64,000 nt of DNA. Source: Artemia franciscana. Taxonomy: Eukaryota; Arthropoda; Branchiopoda; Anostraca; Artemiidae. Position numbers and translations under genes: made by a program. The stretch is from the NCBI RefSeq assembly GCF_032884065.1, contig NC_088868.1:40377677-40441676 (forward strand), given 5' to 3'. Every line of letters begins with the position of its first letter. The first letter of the stretch is position 1. The notes beneath the pieces are model-generated. The model was given only the letters and a program-made list of their open reading frames with translations, ran no database searches and was not told the DNA's origin. This document shows positions 40,201 through 56,360 of the stretch, in pieces.

Positions 40201-41461
40201 TAGACCAGGGCACTTCGTATCGAATGAGCTGTCGCAGAAACTTCAAAAAGGGTTCATCTGATTGAAAATTGAATGGGCTAGTGAAATTTTGAATAGTCGA
40301 AGGTGATAGGAGGGGAACTAACCCCCCTCCCACGCTCACGATTTCCCCAAATACATCCAATCAAAATTTTGAGATAGCCATTTTGTTCAATTTACTTGAA
40401 AGGTCCAGAAACTATGTATTTGAGAAACATAAACCCCCTCCCCCTACAGCTCTCAGGGCAAGAGTTGTACATTATGCCCTAGGAGCTTACATGGTTTATA
40501 TAGAAAGGTGATCGCATAAACTTTGGAGGTCTCATTGGATTGCTAATCAGAAGTTTTAGCGCCCTCTTAGAGATTAAGAGTGATCGGAGGTTGGATATCT
40601 CCGCCACCTCGTATCATCCCGAAATGCATCTGATAGAAGTATTGAGATGGCTATTTGCTGTCGAAAAAACTTCGAAATTAATAGTTTTTTCAATATTCGA
40701 TAGCTATTGGATAGTTACTAACACCCTAACACACCCACCCCTCACACGCCCATAGTGATCGAAGGGCGGATACCCCCCTCCCCACCACCTCGTATTTTCC
40801 CTAAATGCAACTTATGAAAACTTTCAGATGACCGTTTTTTGTCTTCGAAACTCCAAAAATGGGCTCATTCAACTGGAAATTGAAGAAGCCAGTCCTCATT
40901 TCAATCGTCAAAAGTGATTGGAGTGGAACTAACCCCCTCACACGCCCACCATTTCCCCAAACATATTTAATCAAAATTATGTGATATCCATTTTGTTTAA
41001 TGTAGTGAAAAGGTCAGGAAATTATGTCTTTGAGGATGACAACCCCTCCCCCCACCACCCTCGGGGCAAGGAATGTAAGTAATGTCCTGGGGGCATGTAA
41101 GGTTTCTATAGAAAGGCTGGTAGTATAAACTTCAGAGAGGCTCATTGGAATAGTAGTCAGAAGTTCTAGTATCTTTTTTAAGATTCAAAGCGATCGGAGG
41201 GTGGATTCTGATGGTGTAATTTTCGTTAAGATTCTATGACTTTTACAGGGTGTTTCCCCCTATTTTCTAAAATAAGGCAAATTTTCTCAGGCTCGTAACT
41301 TTTGATGGGTAAGACTAAACTTGATGAAACTTATATATTTGAAATCAGCATTGAAATGTGATTCTTTTGATGTAGCTACTGATATCAAAATTCCATTTTT
41401 TAGAGTTTTGGTTACTATTGAGCCGGGTCGCTCCTTACTACAGTTCGTTACTACGAACTGT
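40200..41461 (-). repeat. Dispersed stem-loop-ended repeat with ~620-bp tandem duplication
   Basis: The block with CAAAATTTTGAGATAGCC and CCCACGCTCACGATTTCCCC (40240-40560) recurs at 40855-41180. The right end carries TTTTCTCAGGCTCGTAAC, GAGCCGGGTCGCTCCTTAC and the terminal palindrome at 41440-41461 (CAGTTCGT-TACT-ACGAACTG). Noncoding. Confidence 0.75.
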
Positions 41462-41464
41462 TTG

Positions 41465-46241
<4,777 letters not shown>

Positions 46242-46379
46242 TTTTTTTAACACTAAAGTCCGTTCCACCTTTTATCAGTTCTTTATACTCTTTAGACAGA
46301 ATTATATCCGTGTAATTTGATTTCTTAAGCAAAGAAGATGGAACAGAAAGAAAGAAGATGGAAGTGTCTTTAAAGACTC

Positions 46380-46896
46380 TGGGGAAAATGAGCGTAGGAG
46401 GGGGCCTAGTTGCCCTCCAATTTTTTGGTAACTTAAAAGGGCACTAGAACTTCTAATTTTCGTTCGAAAGAGCCCTTTTGCTAAATTCTATGGTCACTGT
46501 GTCGATGCAATCAGCCCCTGGGAAAAAAGCACAAAAAACAAATAAACACGCATCTGTGATCTTTATTCTGGCCAAAAATATAAAATTCCACATTTGTGCA
46601 GATAGGAGCTTGAAACCTCTACAGTAGGGTTCACTGTTCTCTGATACGCTGAATCTGATGGTGTGATTTTTATTAAGATTCTATGACTTTTAGGGGATGT
46701 TTTCTCCTTTTTTCGAAAATAAGGCAAATTTTCTTACTTTTGATGTGTAGGAATAAACTTGATGAAGTTTACAAATTTAAAGTCAGCAGCAAAATCCAAT
46801 TCCTTTGATGTATACATTGGTATCAAAAGTTCTTTAGAGTTTCTTTTACTATTGAGTTGGATCGCTCCTTACTTACAGTTCGTTACCACAAACTGT
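46380..46896 (-). repeat. Dispersed stem-loop-ended repeat
   Basis: Contains GGGGGCCTAGTTGCCCTCCA, CTGATGGTGTGATTTTTATT and CGCTCCTTACTTACAGTTCG. It ends in the terminal palindrome at 46875-46896 (ACAGTTCGT/ACAAACTGT, one mismatch). Confidence 0.8.
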
Positions 46897-47838
46897 TTGG
46901 AAACATCGCACGTAATATATAAGAGCTTTCAGATAAGAAATAGGAGGTTTTAGTACAATTGGAACAGTTCCTTGTAACCATGCAAAAGTAAACGAAGTAC
47001 ATTAAAGGACACAAACTGAACGGAGATTTAAGATGGGTTAATCAGTATATGGATTTGCATGATTTACAACTAGTCTGGCCTTCTCATTTAAATACGGCTA
47101 TTGGAATGGTAACCACGGCTACTACTCGATATTGGTGCAGAAATGGTTCTGCACCCCTCATTTGAGGAGAAAGCCACGCTGGCGGCAAATATTGTAATGG
47201 AATGCCTCGCGGTTACCACTACTGTATCGTAAACACAGAGTATATTATTATCCTTTTACGGTATACAACAGCCAAAAGTTTGAGCGAATCCTTAATCAGT
47301 TCATTCTGGGTCCTCTCCCCTGGGATAATAAAATGAAGAATGCGTATTAATACCAACTGAAGATGAAATTTGGGAAACGTCGTTCACTGAATAAGGTTTG
47401 CTGGAAATAATTTCCTATTCCCATGAAGAGTAAAATTCCCATGAAGAGTAAAATTCCCATGAAGAGTGACTCCAGATCAGAGAAGCAAAATTTTGGTAAC
47501 AGGGTCATAACGGGCCAACCACGTGTCCGTTGAGTGAACCGTCCATCATTCATGGCTCCCCAAAGGGGCTCCTCCTTCCTCCTTCCCAAAAGAGATTAGA
47601 TGTTCCTTAGAGTTGATAGGACTTATCTCAGATTCCTTCCCAAGCTCTTCCAATCCAACCCGACGTTCACTATCTCCTGTAACCCGTCGTATGTCGTTCA
47701 ACTCTATTTAATAGTCATCTTGTTTGTTCCCAATGGGTCTTGGACCTCTTTTTACTCTGTATTATTTATTTATTTATTTATTTATAATAGCTAGGCTTAG
47801 TCCATCGAATTTTCAATTCTCAATATATTTATATATTT
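46897..47838. other. No gene; possible 3' end region of the next retrotransposon
   Basis: It includes three 18-bp units ATTCCCATGAAGAGTAAA at 47417-47467 and a (TTTA)n stretch at 47763-47784. A 3' LTR would be expected here for the element at 47839-52080, but I cannot define one. Confidence 0.4.
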
Positions 47839-48240
47839 TCACAATCTCGACTTGTCGTCAGCATTCCCGTTATTTGTCCCCGGTCTTGATTTTATTTTGA
47901 TATCAAATTCTTGAAAGTACAAGGCCCATCGTGCCAATCGTTGGTTATCTGGTTTCATTATATTTAGCCATCTTAATGGGCTGTGATTCGTTATTATTTC
48001 AATTTTTCGTCCATATACATAACAGTCAAGGTTTTTGACCACATATACTATTGCAAGACATTCTCTTTCAATTGCACTAAAATCTAGTTCTGCTTTTGAC
48101 AATTTTCTGGATATAAATATCATTGTATGTTCCCCATTCTCGAATTTTTGAGATAAAACTGCCCCTAATCCGTGATCTGAGCTCTCAGTTTGCAGCACAA
48201 ATGGCAATGAAAAATCTAGATTTCTCAGTATTCTTTCGCT
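47839..48240 (-). pseudogene. Retrotransposon RNase H domain
   Basis: Reads MPFVLQTESSDHGLGAVLSQ, FISRKLSKAELDFSAIEREC, LAIVYVVKNLDCYVYGRKIE and then ITNHSPLRWLN, ending HxxRxxG-like in SRPGTNNGNADDKSRL. This is the Ty3/gypsy-type RNase H (the usual ITDH is ITNH here, so the Asp at that position has changed to Asn). A stop follows directly; no integrase lies downstream. Confidence 0.88.
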
Positions 48241-48385
48241 ACAGAGAGTATTTTTAAGTGTATTAAGTATAGTATTAAGTGTATTTAATACTTAATAGTA
48301 TTAAGTATAAGTAATACGTATAATATTAAGTATTAGTGTATTAAGTATAGTAGTGTATTAAGTGTATTTAAGTGTAAACATTTTG
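48241..48385. repeat. Low-complexity TATTAAGTG expansion
   Basis: Irregular repeats of GTATTAAGTATA between the RT connection and RNase H of the retrotransposon. They interrupt the coding frame. Confidence 0.7.
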
Positions 48386-49021
48386 TTCGTCCGTCCATTT
48401 TACGGGGTATAAGACACCGTTTTTTGTTAACTCTGTCAAAGGTTTATTTGCAAAATTTGGTATAAATCTTTGGTACTCCCCCACCAATCCCAAAAAGGAC
48501 CAAACTTTTTTCTTTATATTTGGGACCACTGCTTTTCTAATTTTTCTTCTTTTTTTCTCTTAATGGGACTATTATACCGTTCCCTATTTTGTGTCCAAAG
48601 TATCCAGTCTCTGACTGCGCCAGTCTACATTTTTCCACATTTAAAGTTAATCCTGCTTTCCTTAGCCTGGTCAACACTTGCTCCATATGGGTTAAATGCT
48701 CATTAAACGAGCTTAAAAAAAAACTATAATGACATCCAAATAGGCTCTTGTATATGGTAAGGATTTAAAAATACAATCTACTAGTCTTTGGAACGTTGCT
48801 GGTGCCCTTTTAGTCCAAAAGGCATATATTTAATCTGGTATAATCCAAAGGGTGTAATTAAAGCAGTTTTGCTGAATCTTCTGGGTGCATCTTAATTTGC
48901 CAATATACCCTTCTCAAAACTAAAACTGATATAAATCTAGCGGAGCCTATTGACTCAAGAATTTGGTCCATTCTTGGTATTGGATTTGATTCGGTTTCGG
49001 AAATACAATTCATTTTTCTGT
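48386..49021 (-). pseudogene. Retrotransposon reverse transcriptase with deleted catalytic Asp
   Basis: In order on the - strand: PIPRMDQILESIGSARFIS, VYWQIKMHPEDSAKLL, APATFQRLVDCIFKSLPYTR, AYLDVIIVF, HLTHMEQVLTRLRKAGLTLN, VEKCRLAQSETGYFGHKIG and WSFLGLVGEYQRFIPNF. These are the fingers, palm and thumb of a Ty3/gypsy RT. The palm box reads YLDV where the family has YLDD-V, consistent with loss of one Asp codon. Several frameshifts are present, so it is inactive. Confidence 0.9.
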
Positions 49022-49440
49022 AGTAGTAGTAGTAGTAGAACAATTTTATTAGAAATAAACATTACTTAATCAATAGCAAAACATAAGCGAAGCTCGCAAG
49101 GCTGTGCTAAATTCAAAGAAAATAAAGAGACAATATAGAGAATAAGAAAATATGGAGAATGAGACCATATACCGAAATAAAAAACATAAACAATACACTA
49201 CCTTGCGTGACCCCAAGACAACAACAAAAACAAACAAAAAAGTACATAAATATTACAAATGAATAACCTATGTAAAATTTATTTTAGTTAATCTGTTCAA
49301 AAGTATACCTACCGAGCAACTCCACACGTAAATCAGACTTAAACTGGCCAAGGCTACCTATTTCCTTGATATCTATACTCGGTTTATTCCAAAGTTTTGA
49401 AGCTCTGTAAATAAGTGAAAAAGAAGAGTAAGATTAATCT
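49022..49440 (-). mobile_element. 5'-truncated LINE tail inserted in the retrotransposon RT
   Basis: The - strand reads ASKLWNKPSIDIKEIGSLGQ then FKSDLRVELLGRYTFEQIN and a stop, the typical C terminus of CR1/L2-like LINEs. A ~200-bp A/T-rich UTR follows and a (CTA)n tail at 49022-49039. It sits between the integrase and RT parts of the gypsy-like element. Confidence 0.75.
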
Positions 49441-49449
49441 ACGCAACAT

Positions 49450-50810
49450 CGAATTTCAAATTTCTATTTCTTTTTTTTATTTCCTGCCATTTAGCTTCTA
49501 GTGTTCGGTAAAGGTTTTGTTGGTTTGTGTTCTTTTAACGATATTTTATGTACCATATCCTCCGTTTTTCTGATTTGGTCTGTGTAATTGGTATTCCTGA
49601 GCCTGGCTCAGATATGTTTCCTGCGAAATTCTTTCAATGACATCTATATGTGTTTCTGCTGGGTCTATTGTACCAAGAGGGCACTTTCCTCGTCATTTTG
49701 TATGGAAGAAACCATTAGGCAGCGCTTCTGCCGATCTTTGTGGCTTCCTCTTTTCATTCCCCTTATTAGATTTCCATAGTAAATTCATCCTTTTTTCTTG
49801 CTCCATCTAATTCTATCAAATCATTTATAGTCACCTTAAATGTTGCTTTCCACCTTACTTCCAATTTATTATTGCTCTCTAGTAGCAATAAAGGACCTCA
49901 TCCCCTTATCCTACCATATTTTTGTTTTTCTCCGTATTCCCCCTGTCCCTGCTTAGCCAGCTCATTGTATTTGTTCAATTTTTATCGCAGCGTTAGCAAG
50001 TATGTTACCACGATTTCGTCATTTTGCTCATCATTTTCCTATGATTTCTTTAAAATATCGAACAGCCCCCACCTAGGATTTGTCTCATACAGTAATTCAA
50101 CCGGCGAAAACCCTGTTGCTTAGTGTGGAGTTTCTTTATATGCAAAAAGTTCATAAGGAAGCATTTTGTCCCATTGAATTACAGCATCTCTTGCAAAACG
50201 TCTAAACATACTGATTAGGGTTTCATTAAATCTTTCGGTCGCTCCACTTGCCTGAGGATGGAACGGATTAGTTAATACTTGCTTAATGAAGAGAATTTCC
50301 TATAATTTTCGAATGTATCCCAATATAAAATTGGTTCCATTATCTGTTCAAATTTTCTTCGAGACTCCGTTACGTGAGACATATTTTGCCAGTTCTTCCG
50401 CGATTTTTGGTGATTTTGCTGTTCACATTGGGATAACTTCAGGGTATCTAGTAGCCAGATCATTAATAACTAGAATGAATATGTTTTCTGCACTAGATTT
50501 CGGGAGTAGACCTGCAATGTCCAATGAAGTTCTCTCAAACGGTTTGCTGAAAGTGGGTATTTTTTATTGGAACTTAAAAAAAAAATTGTGCGACTAATCG
50601 GCAATCTTTGCATCCGTTACAAAAGTTAAAATTATTCTGTCTTAGCCCTTTCCACCAAAAACCCTGCAAGGTTCTATTTCTTGTTCTTTGGGATCCCATG
50701 TATCCCGCCGTCGGGCTTGAGTGCATCAATTTCATTACCACTTTCCTTACTTCACGCGGTAGCAAAAGTTGTAATTTTCTAGAATTCTCCCCAGTCTTCA
50801 CTATTTTGTA
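49450..50810 (-). pseudogene. Retrotransposon integrase, located upstream of RT
   Basis: The zinc-binding H2C2 domain (50780-50600) reads LLPREVRKVVMKLMHSSPTA, GYMGSQRTRNRTLQGFWWKG and CNGCKDCRL. The catalytic core (50545-49900) has SLDIAGLLPKSS, LVINDLATRYPEVIPM, TDNGTNFILG and HPQASGATERFNETL, giving the D,D,E residues in recognisable context. A C-terminal stretch (49700-49560) has AETHIDVIERISQETYLSQA. Stops and frameshifts abound. Integrase lies on the 5' side of RT, the reverse of the usual Ty3/gypsy order. Confidence 0.88.
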
Positions 50811-51079
50811 AGGTGGCTCTCCATTACTGCAACATTACTTAGCCTGTGGATTCTTTTTATTCATTAGGGCTAGTTTTTTTTTTGCAGTCTCTATCATTTA
50901 TTTTTAATTCCGCAAATTTTTTGGAGGTTACCCCGAGTGCCTCGGCTAGTGCATCTTTGGCTATTTTCGGTTCTTTTTCTACCGTCAATATTTTTTCTCG
51001 TTTCTAGTTATATTCCTTTTTGCCATCCTTTTTTGGCCTTTTAGGTTTTCTTAGTTTCGCATTCTGTATAGACATCTCG

Positions 51080-51344
51080 TCACTAAATTGAAATGGTTTT
51101 GTATATTTTGATCATCATTTTCAAATGTGCTCGGCTTAGCCTCCCTTTCCTTTCGCTTGGTTTCGTGTCACCGCATATGTTTTTAGGCATGGAGGTTGCT
51201 TTTAGTGAAAGAAGGTTTCTGATATTTCCAAAGTCTCCCCCTAGTAAAACATCAGTTGCAAGAGTAGGTACAACACCTACTTTTAATTCCTTTTTAACCG
51301 TATTTACTTCTTTATTGGCAATTTCTATTGTGACCTGAGCCATG
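51080..51344 (-). pseudogene. Retrotransposon protease-region remnant
   Basis: The - strand reads VTIEIANKEVNTVKKELKVG and VVPTLATDVLLGGDFGN, resembling the C-terminal half of a retroviral-type protease (VLLGxDF). It continues to 50810 with DALAEALGVTSKKFAEL, a linker leading into the integrase. The DTG active site is not visible. Confidence 0.6.
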
Positions 51345-51424
51345 AACATTTGAGCCGTTGAACATTTGAGCCGTTGGACATTTGAGCCGTTGAACATTTG
51401 AGCCGTTGGACATTTGAGCCACTG
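51345..51424. repeat. Five 16-bp tandem units
   Basis: AACATTTGAGCCGTTG repeated five times with only A/G variation at the first base and AC for GT in the last unit. It lies within the protease-region coding sequence; 16 is not a multiple of three, so it breaks the frame. Confidence 0.97.
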
Positions 51425-51589
51425 CTCCATGGTAATATAGCGCTGTCACTTAAATTTCATAGTTTTTGTCGGCTTTCTCATTACGTCTTTCGGTACAAAG
51501 ATTTGGTCTCTTCAGGAATCAACAACTATTTCCGCCGATTTACCATTTAGTTCACCAAATACTTTTTGTTATTGTGCAAACGCACAAGT

Positions 51590-52080
51590 TTTCTTATTTT
51601 TGGGGCTTCTTACCCATTTGGTCCTCTTTTACGTCCGATACTTTTTTTCCATTCTCTCGGGGTCGATTGTTTCTTGCATTGTCCTGTTTTTTTCTTGGGC
51701 CCATCATCCCTTCTTTTGTAGTTATTGTCGTGATTTTTATTCGCGCTACGGCAATCTGAGTCATAATGTCCACGTTTATTACAGTTGAAAAAGGTAATAT
51801 CATACTATTCCTGTTTTTGGCTGTATTTTCTAACGTCTTTATTTGGGCAATTGGTGCTAAAGTGGCTGACGGAGTTGCAATGGTAGCACCTTAATTCTGT
51901 TTGCCTTTGCCATATACAGCTGACATTGTTTTTATTTTCTGTGTATGGGTATTGGTTCCTACCACTACCTCCTAGCCTTGTTATTAGCGGGAATGCAACT
52001 CTCCTGATTTCAGTTTGCCTATCTGCTATTTCCGTCTTATCTTTAATCGTTTGAGGGTTTTTCTCTTATATTTACAGTCT
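51590..52080 (-). pseudogene. Retrotransposon Gag zinc-knuckle region
   Basis: The - strand (51900-51640) reads RCYHCNSVSHFSTNCPNKD, a CX2CX4HX4C knuckle, and then FFNCNKRGHYDSDC, a second knuckle with its first Cys replaced by Phe, followed by a basic tail. It defines the Gag C terminus. The upstream part of gag and the 5' LTR are cut off near 52080, where a dispersed repeat begins. Confidence 0.8.
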
Positions 52081-52089
52081 CAAAAACCA

Positions 52090-53011
52090 TCAGTAATTAA
52101 ATAAAAAACAAGTTTTTTTCACCTGAAAGCAAGAAGCAACATTAAAACTTAAACGAACAGAAAATATTACGTATATGAGATGGATTGCCTCAGTAACTTG
52201 CTCTTACGCTTAAGTTTCTTTTTTTAACTTTTTAAAAGAACCTGTTATTCTAATTAAATAGCCTTTGTGATTCAGGAATCATTCTTAAGCAACTGAAATT
52301 AAAATCACGCTTAGATTATAATGTTATTAATGGTTTTAAAAAAGTAAAACTAATACACAAATTTCGTTTTAATTATTCAAGTACGGGAAGCTAAATTCAA
52401 AACCTGCTTTAATTCAAAAACGTTCAGAAATTAAATTTAAAAAATAAGTTTCTAAAACTGAAAGTGAGGAGCAACATTAAAAATTTTAAAACGAACAGAA
52501 ATTATTCTGTATATGAAAAGGGCTGTCCCCTCCCACTGCCCCGCTCTTTACGGTAAAGTTTTTATTGTTTTAAAAAGTAGAGTTGACAGAGTCAACCTTT
52601 AGTGTAAAGAGCGAAGCGTTGAGGGGGGAATAGCCCCTTTCATATTCATATTAATTTCTGTTTCCCTCTTACGAACTTCTGTGACTACTAGGTCAATAAG
52701 ATCACCTCTGAAAACAAAAACAAATAAATACGCATCCGTGATCTTTCTTCTGGCAGAAAATACAAAATTGAACATTTTTGCAGACAGGAGCTTGAAACCT
52801 CTACACCAGAATTTTCTGATACGCTGAATCTGATGATATGATTTTCACTGATATTCTATAACTCTTAGGGAGTATTTCCCCTTTTTTCGAAAATAAGGCA
52901 AATTTTCTCAGGCTCATAACTTTTGATAAGTAGGACTAAACTTGATGAAATTCATATATTTAAAATAAGCATAGAAATCCAATAGAAATCCAATATCCGC
53001 TCTCCTTAATT
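52090..53011 (-). repeat. Dispersed-family composite with hairpin module H, copy b
   Basis: 52444-52680 is an imperfect hairpin: AAAGTGAGGAGCAACATTAA, ATATGAAAAGGGCTGTCCCC and CCCCGCTCTTTACGG pair with CTTTAGTGTAAAGAGCGAAG, GGGGAATAGCCCCTTTCATA and ATTAATTTCTG. From 52690 the inverted T part runs to the palindrome at 53012-53033. Confidence 0.8.
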
Positions 53012-53033
53012 ACAGTTCGTTACCACGGACTGT
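53012..53033. other. Terminal palindrome of dispersed family
   Basis: ACAGTTCGT, TACC, ACGGACTGT: one mismatch from a 9-bp stem. Family sequence in opposite orientations lies on both sides, so this copy marks an inverted junction. Confidence 0.8.
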
Positions 53034-53913
53034 TTGAAAATGTGGAATTTGGAATTTTTTGCCAGAAGAAAGATTATGGATTCATGTTTATTTGTTTTTG
53101 TTTTTCCCCGGGGGTAATCGTATTGACCCAGTGGTACTAGACTATCACGAGAGCGCTCATTCAAACGGAAACTAGAAGTTCTAGAGCTCTTTTGAAGTGA
53201 CAAAGAAATTGGAGGGCAACTAGGCCCCCTCCCTCACTCAGTTTTTCCTAAAAGTCACCGAATCAAAATTTTGAGATGGCCATTTTGTTCATCATAGTCA
53301 AAAAAATATAATTAACATGTCTTTGAGGGTGACTTGATCCCCCACAGTCTCCGGGGGAAGGGCCGCAAGTTATGAACTTTGCTTAATGTCTACATACATT
53401 ATCTGTTATTGGGAACTATACAGATGTTTTCAGGGGGATTTTTTCTAGCGGGGGAGGTCAGAAGGAGTATGTTACATGGGGGGCTCTTTCCATGGAGGTA
53501 TTTGTCATCGGGGAAGGGAATTTTGCATAAAAGAGGCACCGTATTTTCCAGTGTTATTTAAAAAATGATTAGAGATTAAACAAAAAAAGTTTTTCAACTA
53601 AAACCAAGGAGCAACATTAAAACTTAAAACGAACAGGAATTATGACGTATATGAAGAGATTCGCCCCCTCGTCAATACCTCGCTTGTTGCACTAAACTTT
53701 TTTAGTGTTTTCAAAAGAGCTATTTATTTTAATTAAACGACCTTTGTGTTTCAGGGGTCATTCTTAAATAATTGGAACAAATTTGGATCTTTCGCGTGAA
53801 GAGCGAGGTATTGACTGGGGGGACGAACCCCCTCATATACGTGTCAATTTCTGTTGGTTTTAAGTTCTAATGTTGGTGTTTACTTTCGATTGAAAAAACT
53901 TGCTTTTTCCTTG
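53034..53913 (+). repeat. Dispersed-family composite with hairpin module H, copy c
   Basis: Family blocks ATGTGGAATTTGGAATTTTT, CAGTGGTACTAGACTATCAC and GAATCAAAATTTTGAGATGG are followed by a hairpin at 53590-53905. Its arms carry GACGTATATGAAGAGATTCG, GTCAATACCTCGC and, on the right, GCGAGGTATTGAC and CATATACGTGTCAATTTCTG, around a ~100-base loop. It abuts (TA)n. Confidence 0.8.
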
Positions 53914-54621
<708 letters not shown>

Positions 54622-54974
54622 ATGAAGCCAATCGCGTTATTTATTGCTGTTGCAGCTGTTGTTACAAGAGCAGATATATTTCTAGACTCATCTATCAATA
54701 ATCATCCTGATCCATCGTGGCACGTCCTTGCTCTTGTCAACACTATTACAACTGATGTGTTTGCAACAACACTTTGTTATTCTGTTATTCCAACAGCCAT
54801 ATTTGCTGTTATACAGGCTTTTAAACCAACCACTTTCGTTCTTACGGTAGAAAAATCAACAATTAAAGAGCCAGGAAATTGCAGAAGAAAGAGGTGGGCA
54901 TTCGAAAATGCCGTTGATGGCAGACTTTCTGGCCCCAATGAAATACTGAAAGCTGCTGCTGATTCCAGCCCAAG
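54622..54974 (+). CDS. Putative first coding exon of a secreted protein of unknown family
   Basis: ATG at 54622 follows a consensus acceptor. The frame runs 117 codons plus two bases to a consensus donor CAAG|GTAATA at 54974, with in-frame stops just beyond. Residues 1-17 (MKPIALFIAVAAVVTRA) look like a signal peptide. The rest is Thr/Val-rich, with a basic site CRRKR at 87-91 that could be a proprotein-convertase cleavage site, followed by WAFENAVDGRLSGPNEILKA. Flanking sequence is packed with repeats but this stretch is not repeated in the window. I do not recognise the family. Downstream exons were not found. Confidence 0.5.
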
Positions 54975-55436
54975 GTAATAGCTTTCTAATGATAAAATAC
55001 AAAATTGACCTTTTACATTTGCAAGAAATCAATTTTCATAAAAAATTTCAAAAAAGGAGTTTCTAGGGAAAAGAAAAGAGCCTTATTAGAGCCCAAACTT
55101 ACCAGAAATGAAGTAATTTCGCTAAAGGGAAGTTATTTGATATTTGAACTAACGAAAAGTTTCTTTTTCTGCATTTATGTATTTATGCATTTTTTAAATG
55201 TAAATTCTTGTTTAAACCATAGTGATTAAGGCTTCTAATTTACAGTAGGCTACTTATACCAGCCTAATCAGTCACTACTTATCAAATGAGGACTCATTCA
55301 AATATACATTGAAAAATCTTGTTTTCTTCCGAATTTGAATTTAACCAATATTAAAAAAAATAGATTAAAGTAAACTAAATAGCCCCGTTAAAACCTAAAA
55401 TAAAAAAGGCATACTAGGCTTTTGACTTATAATCAA
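54975..55436. other. Putative intron, nothing recognised
   Basis: AT-rich; a frame at 55005-55229 has no recognisable domain. Confidence 0.45.
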
Positions 55437-56360
55437 ACAGTTCGTGGTAACGAACTGTAGTAAGGAGCGATCCGGCTCAATAGTAACCAAAACTCTAAAA
55501 AATTGAATTTTGATATCAATAGCTACATCAAAAGAATCGCATTTTAATGCTGATTTTAAATATATAAGTTTCATCAAGTTTAGTCTTACCCATCAAAAGT
55601 TACGAGCCTGGGAAAATTTGCCTTATTTAGGAAAATAGGGGGAAACACCCCCTAAAAGTCGTAGGATCTTAACGAAAATGACACCATCAGATTCAGTGTA
55701 TCAGAGAACCCTACTGTAGAAGTTTCAAGCTCCTATCTACAAAAATGTGGAATTTTGCATTTTTTGCCAGAAGACAAATCACGGGTGCGTGTTTATTTGT
55801 TTGTTTTTTTTTTTTGTTTTTTTTTTGTTTTTTTTTTTTCCCCAGGGGTCATCGTATCGACCAAGTGGTACTAGAATGTCGCAAGAGGGCTCATTCTAAC
55901 GGAAATGAAAAGTTCTAGTGCCCTTTTTAAGTGACCAAAAAAATTGGAGGGCATCTAGGCCCCCTCCCACGCTCATTTTTTTCCCAAAGTCGACGGATCA
56001 AAATTTTGAGATAGCCATTTTGTTCAGCATAGTCGAAAATCATAATAACTATGTATTTGGGGGTGACTTACTCCCCCACAGTTCCTGGGGGAGGGGCTGC
56101 AAGTTACAAACTTCAGCCAGTTTTTACATATAATAATCGTTATTGGGAAGTGTACAGACGTTTTCAGGGGGATGTTTTTGGTTTTGGGGGTAGGGTTGAG
56201 GGAGGGGGCTATGTGGGAGGATCTTTCCTTGGAGAAATATGCCATGGGGGAAAAAATTCAATGAAAAGGGCGCAGAACGAATCTGGTCACGTTAGAAAAA
56301 AACGTCAAATTCAGAGCTTAATATACAATGCTGGGTGTTTGGAGCCTCTCTATTATGGAG
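55437..56360 (+). repeat. Dispersed stem-loop-ended repeat, best-preserved T end
   Basis: It opens with the perfect palindrome ACAGTTCGT-GGTA-ACGAACTGT (55437-55458), then AGTAAGGAGCGATCCGGCTC, GAATTTTGATATCAATAGCT, TTACGAGCCTGGGAAAATTT, CCAAGTGGTACTAGAATGTC, GGGCATCTAGGCCCCCTCCC, ATCAAAATTTTGAGATAGCC and GGGAAGTGTACAGACGTTTT, and runs into G-rich GGAGG blocks. A frame at 56051-56365 lies inside the repeat and is not a gene. Confidence 0.88.
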
